Notes: generated from the sequence alone by a model not told the origin. A stretch of DNA of 30,342 bases from an uncultured Clostridium sp. (GCA_946497905.1 CAMMMI010000006.1:1-30342); one strand, 5' to 3'; shown: positions 17,948 through 24,638, counted from the first letter of the stretch. Made by a program: numbers and translations.

Positions 17948-19291
17948 TATAAAGGTATTAAGCTTGTTTAGTCGGTATAGGTGCATTTGAAAAAGCACTA
18001 GAACGAATAAATATCAATTATGAACTTGTAGGATTTTCGGAAATAGATAAATTCGCAATTCAAAGTTATTGTGCAATACACAATGTTGATGAAAAGTTAA
18101 ATCTTGGAGATATAAAAAATATAAATGAAAAAGAACTGCCAGATTTTGACTTGATGACTTGGGGATTTCCATGCCAAGATATTAGTATTGCTCGGTAAAA
18201 TGGCTCGGACTTGAAAAAAATAAAACTAGAAGTGGATTATACTATGAAGGCTATAGAATATTAAAAGAAAAAAAACCAGGTGTCAGTATAATTGAAAATG
18301 TAAAAAATCTTACAAGTAAGAGATTTAAAAAAGAATTTGAAAGCATATTAGAAGATATTAAAGAATTAGGGTACAATAACTATTGGCAGGTGCTAAATGC
18401 TAAAAATTATCGGAGTACCTCAAAACAGAGAACGTGTTTTTATCATATCTATAAGGAAAGATATTGATAAAGGCACGTTTTGTTTTCCACAAAAAGAGCA
18501 ATTATTGTTGAAACTTAAAGATTTACTAGAAACAAATGTCGATAATAAATATTATTTAACTGAAAAAGGAATTGGAAGATTAATAAAAAAGAATAACAAA
18601 CTTATAAGAGAAATGAAAAATCCAAATATAAGTGCTTGCGTAATTGCAGGTTATAGCAAAATGGATGGTAGAAACATTCAATACATAGCTGATGAAAGTA
18701 ATACTGTTAAAAGAATTGGTGGAATATATGATAATGAAAAAAAAGAACATCAAGCAGGCAGTATTTATGATCCAAAGGGAATTTCTCCCACTCTTGTTGA
18801 TATGTCAAGAGGTGGATTTAAACAACCTATGGTTTTAGTTAATGAGGGAACACATAAAGGTTATTCAGAGGCAACTATAGGAGATTCTATTAATATATCC
18901 TACCCTAGTAATATTAAAAAAAGAGGTAGAGTAGGAAAAGAATTAGCACAAACTATAATGACTACACCCAACATTGCTACATTAGAAATGTTTAATCCAT
19001 ACAATAATAAACAAATAACAAATATTGCACCAACTCAAACTGCAAATTGTGGTAGTACAACTTCAAGTGCTACAGTATTAATTTCAGAAGATAACAAATA
19101 TTGTTTAAGAATACGAAAATTAACACCTCTTGAGTGCTTTCGCCTTATGGGATTTGATGATAATGATTTCTATAAAGCAAAATCTATAGGTGTGTCTGAT
19201 ACACAATTATACCGACAGGCACGGAAATAGCATTGTTGTTAATGTATTAGAGAAAATATTATATAATCTTTCTTCCCTAATTGATATATGA
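17922..19291 (+). CDS. Cytosine-5 DNA methyltransferase, five CGG +1 sites
   Basis: Skipping the C of CGG at 17973, 18193, 18206, 18411 and 19222 gives one frame of about 454 residues with the ordered 5mC motifs: KVLSLFSGIGAFEKAL (SAM binding), WGFPCQDIS (catalytic Cys at 18172-18174), ENVKNL, YGVPQNRERVF, LTPLECFRLMGF and YRQAGNSIVVNVL. Read literally, the gene is four or five fragments. The start is uncertain: GTG 17922 or an ATA at 17949; no ATG lies upstream of the first motif. Such enzymes in mobile elements protect entering DNA from restriction. No cognate nuclease is visible. The target sequence cannot be told from here. Confidence 0.85.
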
Positions 19292-19334
19292 AAAAATAGG
19301 CAAAAAAATTAGGGAAAAATAACAATTTCCCTAG
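19273..19334. repeat. TTAGGGAA repeats near the left att (integrase arm-site candidates)
   Basis: TTAGGGAA or its near complement occurs at 19273-19282, 19307-19316 and 19326-19334. The 14-mer AATTAGGGAAAAAT at 19307 is identical to 29977-29990 beside the integrase. Both clusters lie within about 130 nt of tRNA-fMet sequence, as arm-type integrase binding sites would. Confidence 0.6.
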
Positions 19335-19353
19335 TTTTTCTCCTAAAAAATGT

Positions 19354-19388
19354 CAAAAAAAGTTGTCTGCTAAAACTAGCAAACAACT
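19354..19388 (-). terminator. Terminator of the tRNA-fMet gene
   Basis: On the minus strand AGTTGTTTGCTA pairs with TAGCAGACAACT (19361-19388) with a 4-nt loop, followed by T6. It lies ten bases beyond the CCA end of the tRNA. Confidence 0.85.
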
Positions 19389-19397
19389 GATATTACT

Positions 19398-19473
19398 TGG
19401 TTGCGGAGGATGGACTCGAACCATCGACCTTCGGGTTATGAGCCCGACGAGCTGCCAACTGCTCCACCCCGCG
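19398..19473 (-). tRNA. Initiator tRNA-Met (CAT)
   Basis: Minus strand, with encoded CCA (19398-19400). The anticodon CAT lies in GGGCTCATAACCC, with the three G-C pairs of initiator tRNAs, and the first base C faces A72, another initiator hallmark. The T stem is GATGG/CCATC. The acceptor stem has a G-U pair, whereas the displaced 3' half at 30.1 kb would pair perfectly with the same 5' strand. This suggests a hybrid: host 5' part, element-derived 3' part. Confidence 0.95.
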
Positions 19474-19489
19474 ATGTTTGACATTTTTC

Positions 19490-19519
19490 ATTATACTACT
19501 AACATTATGATTTTGTCAA
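19490..19519 (-). promoter_or_regulatory. Promoter of tRNA-fMet
   Basis: Minus strand: TTGACA (19514-19519), 18-bp spacer, TATAAT (19490-19495). Both boxes match the consensus exactly, so the tRNA should be strongly expressed. Confidence 0.85.
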
Positions 19520-19652
19520 TAGATTTTGAGAATTTAGCCAAAAATGTAAGCAGAAATTTTAAACCTCTTTTATATTATATGCTAAATTCTCAAAAATATT
19601 ACTATTTTTCTCTCCCCCACCGATAAATTTAATAAAAATTGTTGTACCCCTT

Positions 19653-19998
19653 TTAATCATTTAAAGAGTCAAAATGCAATTTTCCCATTTTACTATCAAG
19701 ATAACAACTTATTATTGGTAGGTTTTTAAAAAATATTTCAATTCTATCTTTAGATACAATAATTTCTTTAACAATAGATTGAATATCTACATTATCTATA
19801 CACATGTTAATAACATCTAATTGTTGCCTAATCATATCTGTCAATAATGTTTCTTCCACCATAGTATTATTATTACATTTGTCCTTTCCATACTTTAATC
19901 TATAATTACATCTATAGTTTATATTATTTCTTTCTTTTCGTCCGTTTGAATATATGATTACATTCTGCACATTTTATTAAACCTCTGTATTTATTCAT
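19653..19998 (-). CDS. Lone recombinase zinc ribbon, one CGG +1 site
   Basis: Starts at ATG 19998 after ATATGGAGAA. Skipping the C of the minus-strand CGG whose C is base 19944 gives 114 residues. The N-terminus IKCAECNHIFKG plus YRCNYRLKYGKDKC forms the four-Cys zinc ribbon of large serine recombinases, followed by a short basic C-terminus with IVSKDRIEIFF. The catalytic serine domain is absent, so this is either a remnant or a stand-alone ribbon protein. It lies just downstream of the RpoA-CTD-like gene on the same strand. It is important because it carries the CGG anomaly on the opposite strand, beyond the tRNA. Confidence 0.7.
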
Positions 19999-20017
19999 AA
20001 TTTGTTCTCCATATTTA

Positions 20018-20233
20018 TTAATAACTACTTTTTAAATTTAATCCTAATAATTGTAGTTGGTTTTCAATATTAAATATTTCTACAGAATCTATCTTCAATT
20101 TAATTAAATCTTTTTTTGTATTTTTGCACAATTGATTTATTTTTTCAATATTGTTTTTCTTTAAATAGTCTATTATTGAGCAAGATATATCTAATCTATC
20201 AATATTTTCATTTAATATTTTTTCATACATCAT
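20018..20233 (-). CDS. Stand-alone RNA polymerase alpha C-terminal-domain-like protein
   Basis: 71 residues. IDRLDISCSIIDYLKKNNIE followed by INQLCKNTKKDLIKLKIDSVEI and LQLLGLNLK matches the helical pattern of the alpha-subunit C-terminal domain (LxLSxRxxNxLxxxGI...TxxDLLxxxxxG...LxxLGL). In RNA polymerase this domain binds UP elements and activators. Free copies occur in mobile elements of Bacillota; here it precedes the recombinase zinc ribbon. It could alter polymerase recruitment or bind DNA on its own. The DNA-contacting RNxG-type residues are not well conserved. Confidence 0.6.
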   Translation of the reverse strand: MMYEKILNENIDRLDISCSIIDYLKKNNIEKINQLCKNTKKDLIKLKIDSVEIFNIENQLQLLGLNLKSSY

Positions 20234-20283
20234 ATATTAGTCCTTTTATAATTATCATTTTTATTAATAATATCAAATTTAAT

Positions 20284-20322
20284 AAATAAAAACAAGATGG
20301 AGAAAGTTTTTTTCTTTCTCCA
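20284..20322 (-). terminator. Terminator of the 20342 gene
   Basis: TGGAGAAAG (20298-20306) and CTTTCTCCA (20314-20322) form a hairpin. On the minus strand it is followed by TCTTGTTTTTATTT. It lies about 20 nt beyond the gene's stop. Confidence 0.75.
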
Positions 20323-20341
20323 CCCCATTCTTGTAGCATTT

Positions 20342-20686
20342 TTAGTCGTCATCTTTTTTGGAGCTTCCGCACAAGCACTGTCCGAATGTCATAATCTGAT
20401 ATGCAACTGTAAATTCTACATCAAATAATTGAGTAGCACCCCAAGTTGCAAACAGTGTGACACCAAGAATTATAGCACCTATAATGGCAACTATAAATGA
20501 AAGACCGAGTTTCTCACCCAAACCATCTCCTGCGACCAAACACAAGAGAAAGATTACTGCAAGAAGAAGTCCTGTGCCACCGAGATGGATCCAAAGGAAT
20601 GCAGTTCCTTGATCTGTCCAACCCCAGCTTTGAACTAAAAAGCTCAAACCAAAAATGATAAACCACCAAACAAATTTCCGTAACAT
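20342..20686 (-). CDS. Small membrane protein (cassette gene)
   Basis: 114 residues from ATG 20686, with AAGGA seven nt upstream; TTG 20692 is an alternative. Three hydrophobic segments: about 5-20, 28-50 and 60-80, with a glycine-rich loop GDGLGEKLG and a C-terminal tail ending CLCGSSKKDDD. No family recognised. Monocistronic, with its own ATGTAAA-type promoter and terminator. CGG encodes Arg in frame right after the start (MLRKF). A longer leader of about 120 nt contains the palindrome CACTAATTAGTG (20771-20782). Confidence 0.6.
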   Translation of the reverse strand: MLRKFVWWFIIFGLSFLVQSWGWTDQGTAFLWIHLGGTGLLLAVIFLLCLVAGDGLGEKLGLSFIVAIIGAIILGVTLFATWGATQLFDVEFTVAYQIMTFGQCLCGSSKKDDD

Positions 20687-20814
20687 ACTCAATTCCTTCT
20701 ATAAATTTATTCTTTTTTCGTTGCTTATTTCTCATTGTGTAATTACCAAAAAGCCAGAGGACTTTCCTCCCACTAATTAGTGATAATAAGAAATAACTAA
20801 TGTTACATACTTAT

Positions 20815-20843
20815 ATTATACAACATATTTACATAAAAATCAA
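20815..20843 (-). promoter_or_regulatory. Promoter of the 20342 gene, ATGTAAA-spacer family
   Basis: Minus strand: TTGATT (20838-20843), 17 bp containing TTTATGTAAA, TATAAT (20815-20820). A 36-bp block, 20811-20846, is identical to 21414-21449. Confidence 0.85.
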
Positions 20844-20850
20844 ATTCTGC

Positions 20851-20883
20851 CAAAAGAAAAAGACGAACATAATCGTTCATCTT
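20851..20883 (-). terminator. Terminator of the 20946 gene
   Basis: Minus strand: AAGATGAAC (20875-20883) pairs with GTTCGTCTT (20860-20868, one G-U pair), followed by TTTCTTTT. Confidence 0.8.
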
Positions 20884-20945
20884 TCCCCAAAACCATGCTT
20901 CTTACTTTTCCCTGTGTTGTTTACTGATGTTATTGGTTACGGCTT

Positions 20946-21332
20946 TTATCTTTCATCAATGTCTTGTTCTTCTGTGAAATCAACATCTATTACATCTTCA
21001 TTCTCTTTAAATCTCGAGTTTATAAAGATATAGAATTCAGAGTCCCGTGCCTTATTATATGCATCCTTTAAAGACCAAAAGCCTAGTACGGTACATATAG
21101 CCCAAAGTATTGCACAAAAGATTTCACTTACGATTGACTTTCCTAGCATTATTGCCGGAATTATCTTGATGATAAATAAAGCACACAGAATGGATGTAAA
21201 CACAATCCGAACTTTAATACTTGCTACATTACTGTATTTTTTCTTAATCATAAGAACAGTAATGAGTATTAAATAAATTACTGCTAAAATCAAAATTGCT
21301 AATCCCAGACTTGCATAAATAATATTTAACAT
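20946..21332 (-). CDS. Small membrane protein (cassette gene)
   Basis: 128 residues, ATG 21332 after AGGAGG. Four hydrophobic segments: about 6-28, 42-62, 68-80 and 82-97, then a polar tail rich in Glu and Asp ending DFTEEQDIDER. No family recognised; small integral membrane protein. CGG appears twice as in-frame Arg (VRIVF and KARDSEF). Monocistronic, with a promoter identical over 36 bp to that of the neighbouring 20342 gene and the 14-bp palindrome TCACTAATTAGTGA in its leader. Confidence 0.6.
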   Translation of the reverse strand: MLNIIYASLGLAILILAVIYLILITVLMIKKKYSNVASIKVRIVFTSILCALFIIKIIPAIMLGKSIVSEIFCAILWAICTVLGFWSLKDAYNKARDSEFYIFINSRFKENEDVIDVDFTEEQDIDER

Positions 21333-21417
21333 AGTAATACCTCCTAAAGATGTTTTTAGCTGGTTTCGTTGAAATGCTCACTAATTAGTGAACTGTAAAC
21401 AACAGGGTATTTATTAT

Positions 21418-21446
21418 ATTATACAACATATTTACATAAAAATCAA
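21418..21446 (-). promoter_or_regulatory. Promoter of the 20946 gene, ATGTAAA-spacer family
   Basis: Minus strand: TTGATT (21441-21446), 17-bp spacer with TTTATGTAAA, TATAAT (21418-21423). It lies back to back with the 21530 promoter; the two -35 boxes are 10 bp apart. Confidence 0.85.
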
Positions 21447-21456
21447 ATTGATTGGT

Positions 21457-21485
21457 TTTACTTTTATGTAAAATTGTGGTATAAT
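21457..21485 (+). promoter_or_regulatory. Promoter of the 21530 gene, ATGTAAA-spacer family
   Basis: TTTACT (21457-21462), 17-bp spacer TTTATGTAAAATTGTGG, TATAAT (21480-21485). The dyad CTCGGATTCCGAG (21497-21509) follows in the leader. Confidence 0.85.
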
Positions 21486-21529
21486 AACTATAGTAACTCG
21501 GATTCCGAGAATTATAAGGAGGTTTTTTT

Positions 21530-22240
21530 ATGGTAAATGTTTCTAGTGGTAAGTCTGAAGTGGACCGGATAACCTTTTACGATTCCAAAATTGGAGCAAC
21601 GGCAATTCAACATTCAGATGGAGAAATCGAAATTAAGTATGAGAAGAAAAATGTTACGCTACAGCAAGTTGCAGTTGTTTTAGGACTGTTTCTGATAATT
21701 TCATTATTCAAAGCATTTGGTATTATGCCATTCATTGATAATGAAACATCTATGGTATATCTGTATCTTCTACCTGCTCTATTCTATCTCTTATTAGCAT
21801 TAGCAGCTATAAAAACTGTTCGGAAAAAAGGGAATGAAAATCTGTTGAGAAATCACGGAGCAGAGCACATGGTATTTTCAGCATATAAAAAACTGAAAAG
21901 AGTACCTAGCATAGAAGAGGCTAAAAGATTTTCTCGTATCAATAGAAATTGTGGTGTTACAATCTTTTCTGCATTTTTCACATCTCAATTAATTGGTTTT
22001 TTTGTATACAAGTATGCAAACTACCAAATCTCTGAATGGATTTTGTTTTTAGTACCTTTGTTTTTGGGAAACATCTTTCCATTTAACACATTGGGAAAAT
22101 TAGCACAGTTTTGGACTACTAGCAAGCCGAACGATGTTAATATCAATCTTGCTATAACAGCAATGAGTGCATTGGAACGCAGATATTTACTTGAAAATCT
22201 TGCAAATTCATTTGTAAATGAGTTATTCAAACGATTTTAA
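21530..22240 (+). CDS. DUF1385/YqhQ-like membrane protein (paralogue of the 701 gene)
   Basis: 236 residues, ATG 21530 after AAGGAGG. A soluble N-terminus of about 45 residues with beta-like repeats leads into hydrophobic segments near 48-68, 74-92, 150-165 and 170-188. NHGAEHM places H109, E112 and H113 in the DUF1385 signature, followed by RINRNCG; the family is thought to be metal dependent, with function uncertain. The same layout with HSAEHM occurs in the 701 gene. CGG encodes Arg in frame twice (VDRITF, VRKKGN). Monocistronic with its own terminator. Confidence 0.6.
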   Translation: MVNVSSGKSEVDRITFYDSKIGATAIQHSDGEIEIKYEKKNVTLQQVAVVLGLFLIISLFKAFGIMPFIDNETSMVYLYLLPALFYLLLALAAIKTVRKKGNENLLRNHGAEHMVFSAYKKLKRVPSIEEAKRFSRINRNCGVTIFSAFFTSQLIGFFVYKYANYQISEWILFLVPLFLGNIFPFNTLGKLAQFWTTSKPNDVNINLAITAMSALERRYLLENLANSFVNELFKRF

Positions 22241-22245
22241 GTTTG

Positions 22246-22284
22246 AGGGAGATACTGATATTGCATTGGTATCTCTCTTTTTTT
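22246..22284 (+). terminator. Terminator of the 21530 gene
   Basis: AGGGAGATAC (22246-22255) pairs with GTATCTCTCT (22269-22278) and is followed by T6. Confidence 0.85.
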
Positions 22285-22307
22285 GGTATCGAAAACATTT
22301 ATAAAAC

Positions 22308-22336
22308 TTGAATTTTATGTTAAATTATTATATAAT
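22308..22336 (+). promoter_or_regulatory. Promoter of the 22444 gene, ATGTAAA-spacer family
   Basis: TTGAAT (22308-22313), 17-bp spacer TTTATGTTAAATTATTA, TATAAT (22331-22336). AACTTGAATTTTATGT is identical to the 701 promoter. Two dyads follow: AATGACA/TGTCATT (22343-22358) and ACTAAC/GTTAGT (22382-22398). Confidence 0.85.
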
Positions 22337-22443
22337 AAACCTAATGACAAATGTCATTTTTATATAAATTCCTTTTTGCTCACTAACATATTGTTAGTTT
22401 TACATATATAACAACTATAACATCTTTGAGGAGGAAAAGAATT

Positions 22444-23097
22444 ATGTATGATTATGTAGAAAAGAGACATGGAGAACTGTCAATACGGGCCTACAATATT
22501 ATTATTGGGTTAGTATTGCTTTGGGGATTTGCTATAAATGTTCTAATGTGTAAATTCTGCACAGATATTTTTATGAGTTGGAACTTTACAGCAGTAGTAA
22601 TTGGCTACTTTATTGTAGCAATAGCCGGAATTATGATGAGTACGTTAAGCAACAATCCCTTTATTAGTTTTATTGGTTATAACTTCGTTGTTTTGCCAGT
22701 AGGAGTAATATTAAGCATTGCACTTACAGAATATGACCAGATTTCAATTATGAATGCCCTAGTAACAACATCAATTGTAACTATAATAATGATTGTTTTA
22801 GCAAGTATTATTCCAAATGTTTTCCTATCTATGGGAAAGGTATTATTTGCTTGTTTAACAGGAGTTATCATCTGTGAATTGATATTTATGCTAATTGGCT
22901 TTTCTACTCCATCTCTGTGGGACTTTGGTGTAGCACTAATTTTCTGTGGCTACATCGGTTATGATTGGGCAGAGGCTCAAACTAAAGCATATACATTAGA
23001 TAATGCAGTTGATAGTGTGGTTGGTTTATACCTAGATATTATCAATTTATTCTTGAGAATTCTGTCATCAAGTAGTAAATCCAATAAAAAAGACTGA
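22444..23097 (+). CDS. Bax inhibitor-1/YccA-family membrane protein
   Basis: 217 residues. ATG 22444 is preceded by GAGGAGG; TTG 22426 lies upstream of that site and is rejected. Seven hydrophobic segments and the C-terminal GYDWAEAQTKAY plus DNAVDSVVGLYLDIINLF are characteristic of the Bax inhibitor-1 (BI-1/YccA) family, which includes proton- or calcium-leak channels and FtsH-linked proteins. Family membership is well supported; the function in this cell is not known. CGG is Arg in frame (SIRAYN). It is one of the promoter-sharing single-gene units and ends at a strong two-way terminator. Confidence 0.85.
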   Translation: MYDYVEKRHGELSIRAYNIIIGLVLLWGFAINVLMCKFCTDIFMSWNFTAVVIGYFIVAIAGIMMSTLSNNPFISFIGYNFVVLPVGVILSIALTEYDQISIMNALVTTSIVTIIMIVLASIIPNVFLSMGKVLFACLTGVIICELIFMLIGFSTPSLWDFGVALIFCGYIGYDWAEAQTKAYTLDNAVDSVVGLYLDIINLFLRILSSSSKSNKKD

Positions 23098-23118
23098 TAA
23101 TAGTAGTCATACAACACA

Positions 23119-23156
23119 CAAATAGGGTGTCTTGTCTATTCAAGACACCCTATTTG
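23119..23156. terminator. Bidirectional terminator
   Basis: A 16-bp perfect inverted repeat (CAAATAGGGTGTCTTG and its complement) with a 6-nt loop between the convergent 22444 and 23167 genes. Confidence 0.9.
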
Positions 23157-23166
23157 CTGATACCTA

Positions 23167-23415
23167 TTAAGGTACGAATGTTAGTAACCCTCCATCTAAC
23201 TCAAATGGACTAAAAATATGTCCTAAATGTCTGCCTGTGTCTGTTACTATAAAATAGATACCAAGAGATGATTTTATTAAATGCATATAATGAGGTAATA
23301 TTAAAATTCTTACTTGTCTAAATTTTCGGTCTCTTTTAATCTTAACACCCCATTGCTTTAAGAACTTCTTGGTAAATCCATCTTGTAGACACATTTTCTT
23401 TACCCGTATTTCCAT
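23167..23415 (-). CDS. Small basic protein of unknown function (cassette gene)
   Basis: 82 residues, ATG 23415 after AGGAGGG. The N-terminal half is strongly basic (MEIRVKKMCLQDGF, WGVKIKRDRKFRQ), the rest mixed hydrophobic with VTDTGRHLGHIF. No membrane helix, no recognised family. It could bind nucleic acid, but there is no motif to prove it. It is transcribed divergently from the 23648 gene using the same -35 hexamer, and it shares the bidirectional terminator with the gene before it. No CGG codon. Confidence 0.5.
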   Translation of the reverse strand: MEIRVKKMCLQDGFTKKFLKQWGVKIKRDRKFRQVRILILPHYMHLIKSSLGIYFIVTDTGRHLGHIFSPFELDGGLLTFVP

Positions 23416-23463
23416 AAGTTGCCCTCCTTATTTGGCTTGTTACTAAATACTTTATATAAATAC

Positions 23464-23492
23464 ATTATACAATAAATTTACGCGATTTGCAA
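23464..23492 (-). promoter_or_regulatory. Promoter of the 23167 gene
   Basis: Minus strand: TTGCAA (23487-23492), 17-bp spacer with CGCGTAAATT, TATAAT (23464-23469). The hexamer is self-complementary and also serves the opposite promoter. Confidence 0.8.
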
Positions 23493-23515
23493 ATTATGTA
23501 AAATTGATGTATAAT
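23487..23515 (+). promoter_or_regulatory. Promoter of the 23648 gene, ATGTAAA-spacer family
   Basis: TTGCAA (23487-23492), 17-bp spacer ATTATGTAAAATTGATG, TATAAT (23510-23515). The leader has the dyad AAGTAATA/TATTACTT (23526-23545). Confidence 0.8.
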
Positions 23516-23647
23516 ATATTTAATTAAGTAATACTTATATTACTTTTTATCCTTTATACACTGAATTGTGTGAGGACTATCCTCCACATTTTAGTTTAAC
23601 ATAAATATTCTATTAACATCTATAAATGAATTAGGAGGAATTTTTTT

Positions 23648-23998
23648 ATGAAGAAACGGATTTTTACAACATTTTTAATTTTTGCTGTAGTTGGAATTAT
23701 AATGGAATTATGTTTGTCCTTTATTTTTTCCGAAGTACTTGGTTTCTCTACTATTGTTGCACTTGGTTTATGTGAAGCATTTATTTATCTAATCTATTGC
23801 TTCATCTACAGCAGAAAACATGTACTAATTGCTTTATTAGTTTTCTTACTGATTATGATTGCACTTTTAGTGGTCGCATTTATAGGCTCAGGAGAGTCTG
23901 CGAATGACTTTTTTACAATGAATTGGATATCACTCATTATTAGAGTGATATATTATCAGGTGGCTTCTCACGTAGCAGAATATCAGTTTGATGATTAA
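23648..23998 (+). CDS. Small membrane protein (cassette gene)
   Basis: 116 residues, ATG 23648 after TAGGAGG. Four hydrophobic segments in a row (about 5-27, 29-48, 58-78 and 88-104) with short loops, so nearly all of it lies in the membrane. No family recognised. CGG is Arg in frame immediately after the start (MKKRIF). It has a leader of about 130 nt with dyads including AAGTAATA/TATTACTT and GAGGA/TCCTC, its own promoter and its own terminator. Confidence 0.6.
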   Translation: MKKRIFTTFLIFAVVGIIMELCLSFIFSEVLGFSTIVALGLCEAFIYLIYCFIYSRKHVLIALLVFLLIMIALLVVAFIGSGESANDFFTMNWISLIIRVIYYQVASHVAEYQFDD

Positions 23999-24020
23999 TC
24001 TTGGAAAAGCGTTTCTTAAG

Positions 24021-24060
24021 AACAAAGATGACATACTAAAAGGTGTGTCATCTTTGTTTA
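24021..24060 (+). terminator. Terminator of the 23648 gene
   Basis: AACAAAGATGACA (24021-24033) pairs perfectly with TGTCATCTTTGTT (24046-24058). The T-rich tail is short. Confidence 0.8.
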
Positions 24061-24167
24061 TAGAAATAAAACCGATACCATTAAAATATTTGTTGTAGAA
24101 TTAATATTTTTATATATTAATTCATTTAATATTACTAATATATCATTAAAATAATTAATGTCAATAA

Positions 24168-24524
24168 CTATTTTATTAATTCGTCAAAGTCAGAAAACAT
24201 TGCAATAAGAACACCTTTTACTATCTTTAACTGTTTCTCATTACATTTATTAATCATATTTTCAATTATTTCTTTATCAGAATAATCTTTTTCTTCCATT
24301 TTTCCACCAAATAATAAGTCATCAGCAGATATATTCATTGATTTACAGAATTGATATAAAGTATGAATGCTACAACTCTTTTTTCCACTCTCTATCCTCG
24401 ATATAAAATTTTCTGTTCTATGAGATTTTTCTGCTAAAGTTTCAACAGTCATTCCTATACTATTTCTAGCATTTTTTACTCTAATACCAAAATCTTGCCA
24501 ATTATTAAATTCTTTACCATCCAT
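24168..24524 (-). CDS. XRE-family transcriptional regulator
   Basis: 118 residues, ATG 24524 after TTGGAGG. Residues about 10-70 form a Cro/cI-type helix-turn-helix: RVKNARNSIGMTVETLAEKS with the second helix HRTENFISRIESGKK. The remainder is helical and may mediate dimerization. Three copies of a CCTATTAG-like half-site (24541-24638) lie directly upstream, suggesting autoregulation. It belongs to the regulatory module next to the Spo0E-like gene and probably controls element excision or transfer. Confidence 0.8.
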   Translation of the reverse strand: MDGKEFNNWQDFGIRVKNARNSIGMTVETLAEKSHRTENFISRIESGKKSCSIHTLYQFCKSMNISADDLLFGGKMEEKDYSDKEIIENMINKCNEKQLKIVKGVLIAMFSDFDELIK

Positions 24525-24540
24525 ATTTATTCCTCCAACA

Positions 24541-24638
24541 CTAATAGGTACACATAAAAATTCCTATTAGTATTATTCCATAATCCAAGAATTTTTATTA
24601 TTGTCTATTGGTTACAAAATATAATTCCTGTTAGGAAT
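24541..24638. promoter_or_regulatory. Probable operator cluster of the XRE regulator
   Basis: CTAATAGG (24541-24548) pairs with CCTATTAG (24563-24570), and ATTCCTGTTAGGAAT (24624-24638) is a related palindrome. They lie directly upstream of the 24168 regulator start. Confidence 0.6.

Noticed and set aside
3132..19225. Treating the broken transfer genes as ordinary pseudogenes
   Set aside because: All 19 lesions are the same (one C before an in-frame GGN) and every motif is otherwise intact. Decay would give varied lesions, including deletions and stop codons.
3132..19225. Simple sequencing error as the cause of the extra C bases
   Set aside because: Not excluded, but homopolymer errors do not fit (the sites are not long runs), and error should not respect codon phase or coding strand. 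Raw reads would settle it, so it is kept as the main alternative.
20514..20735. Minus-strand ORF overlapping the 20342 membrane gene
   Set aside because: It runs out of frame through the membrane gene, has no good ribosome binding site and no sensible composition.
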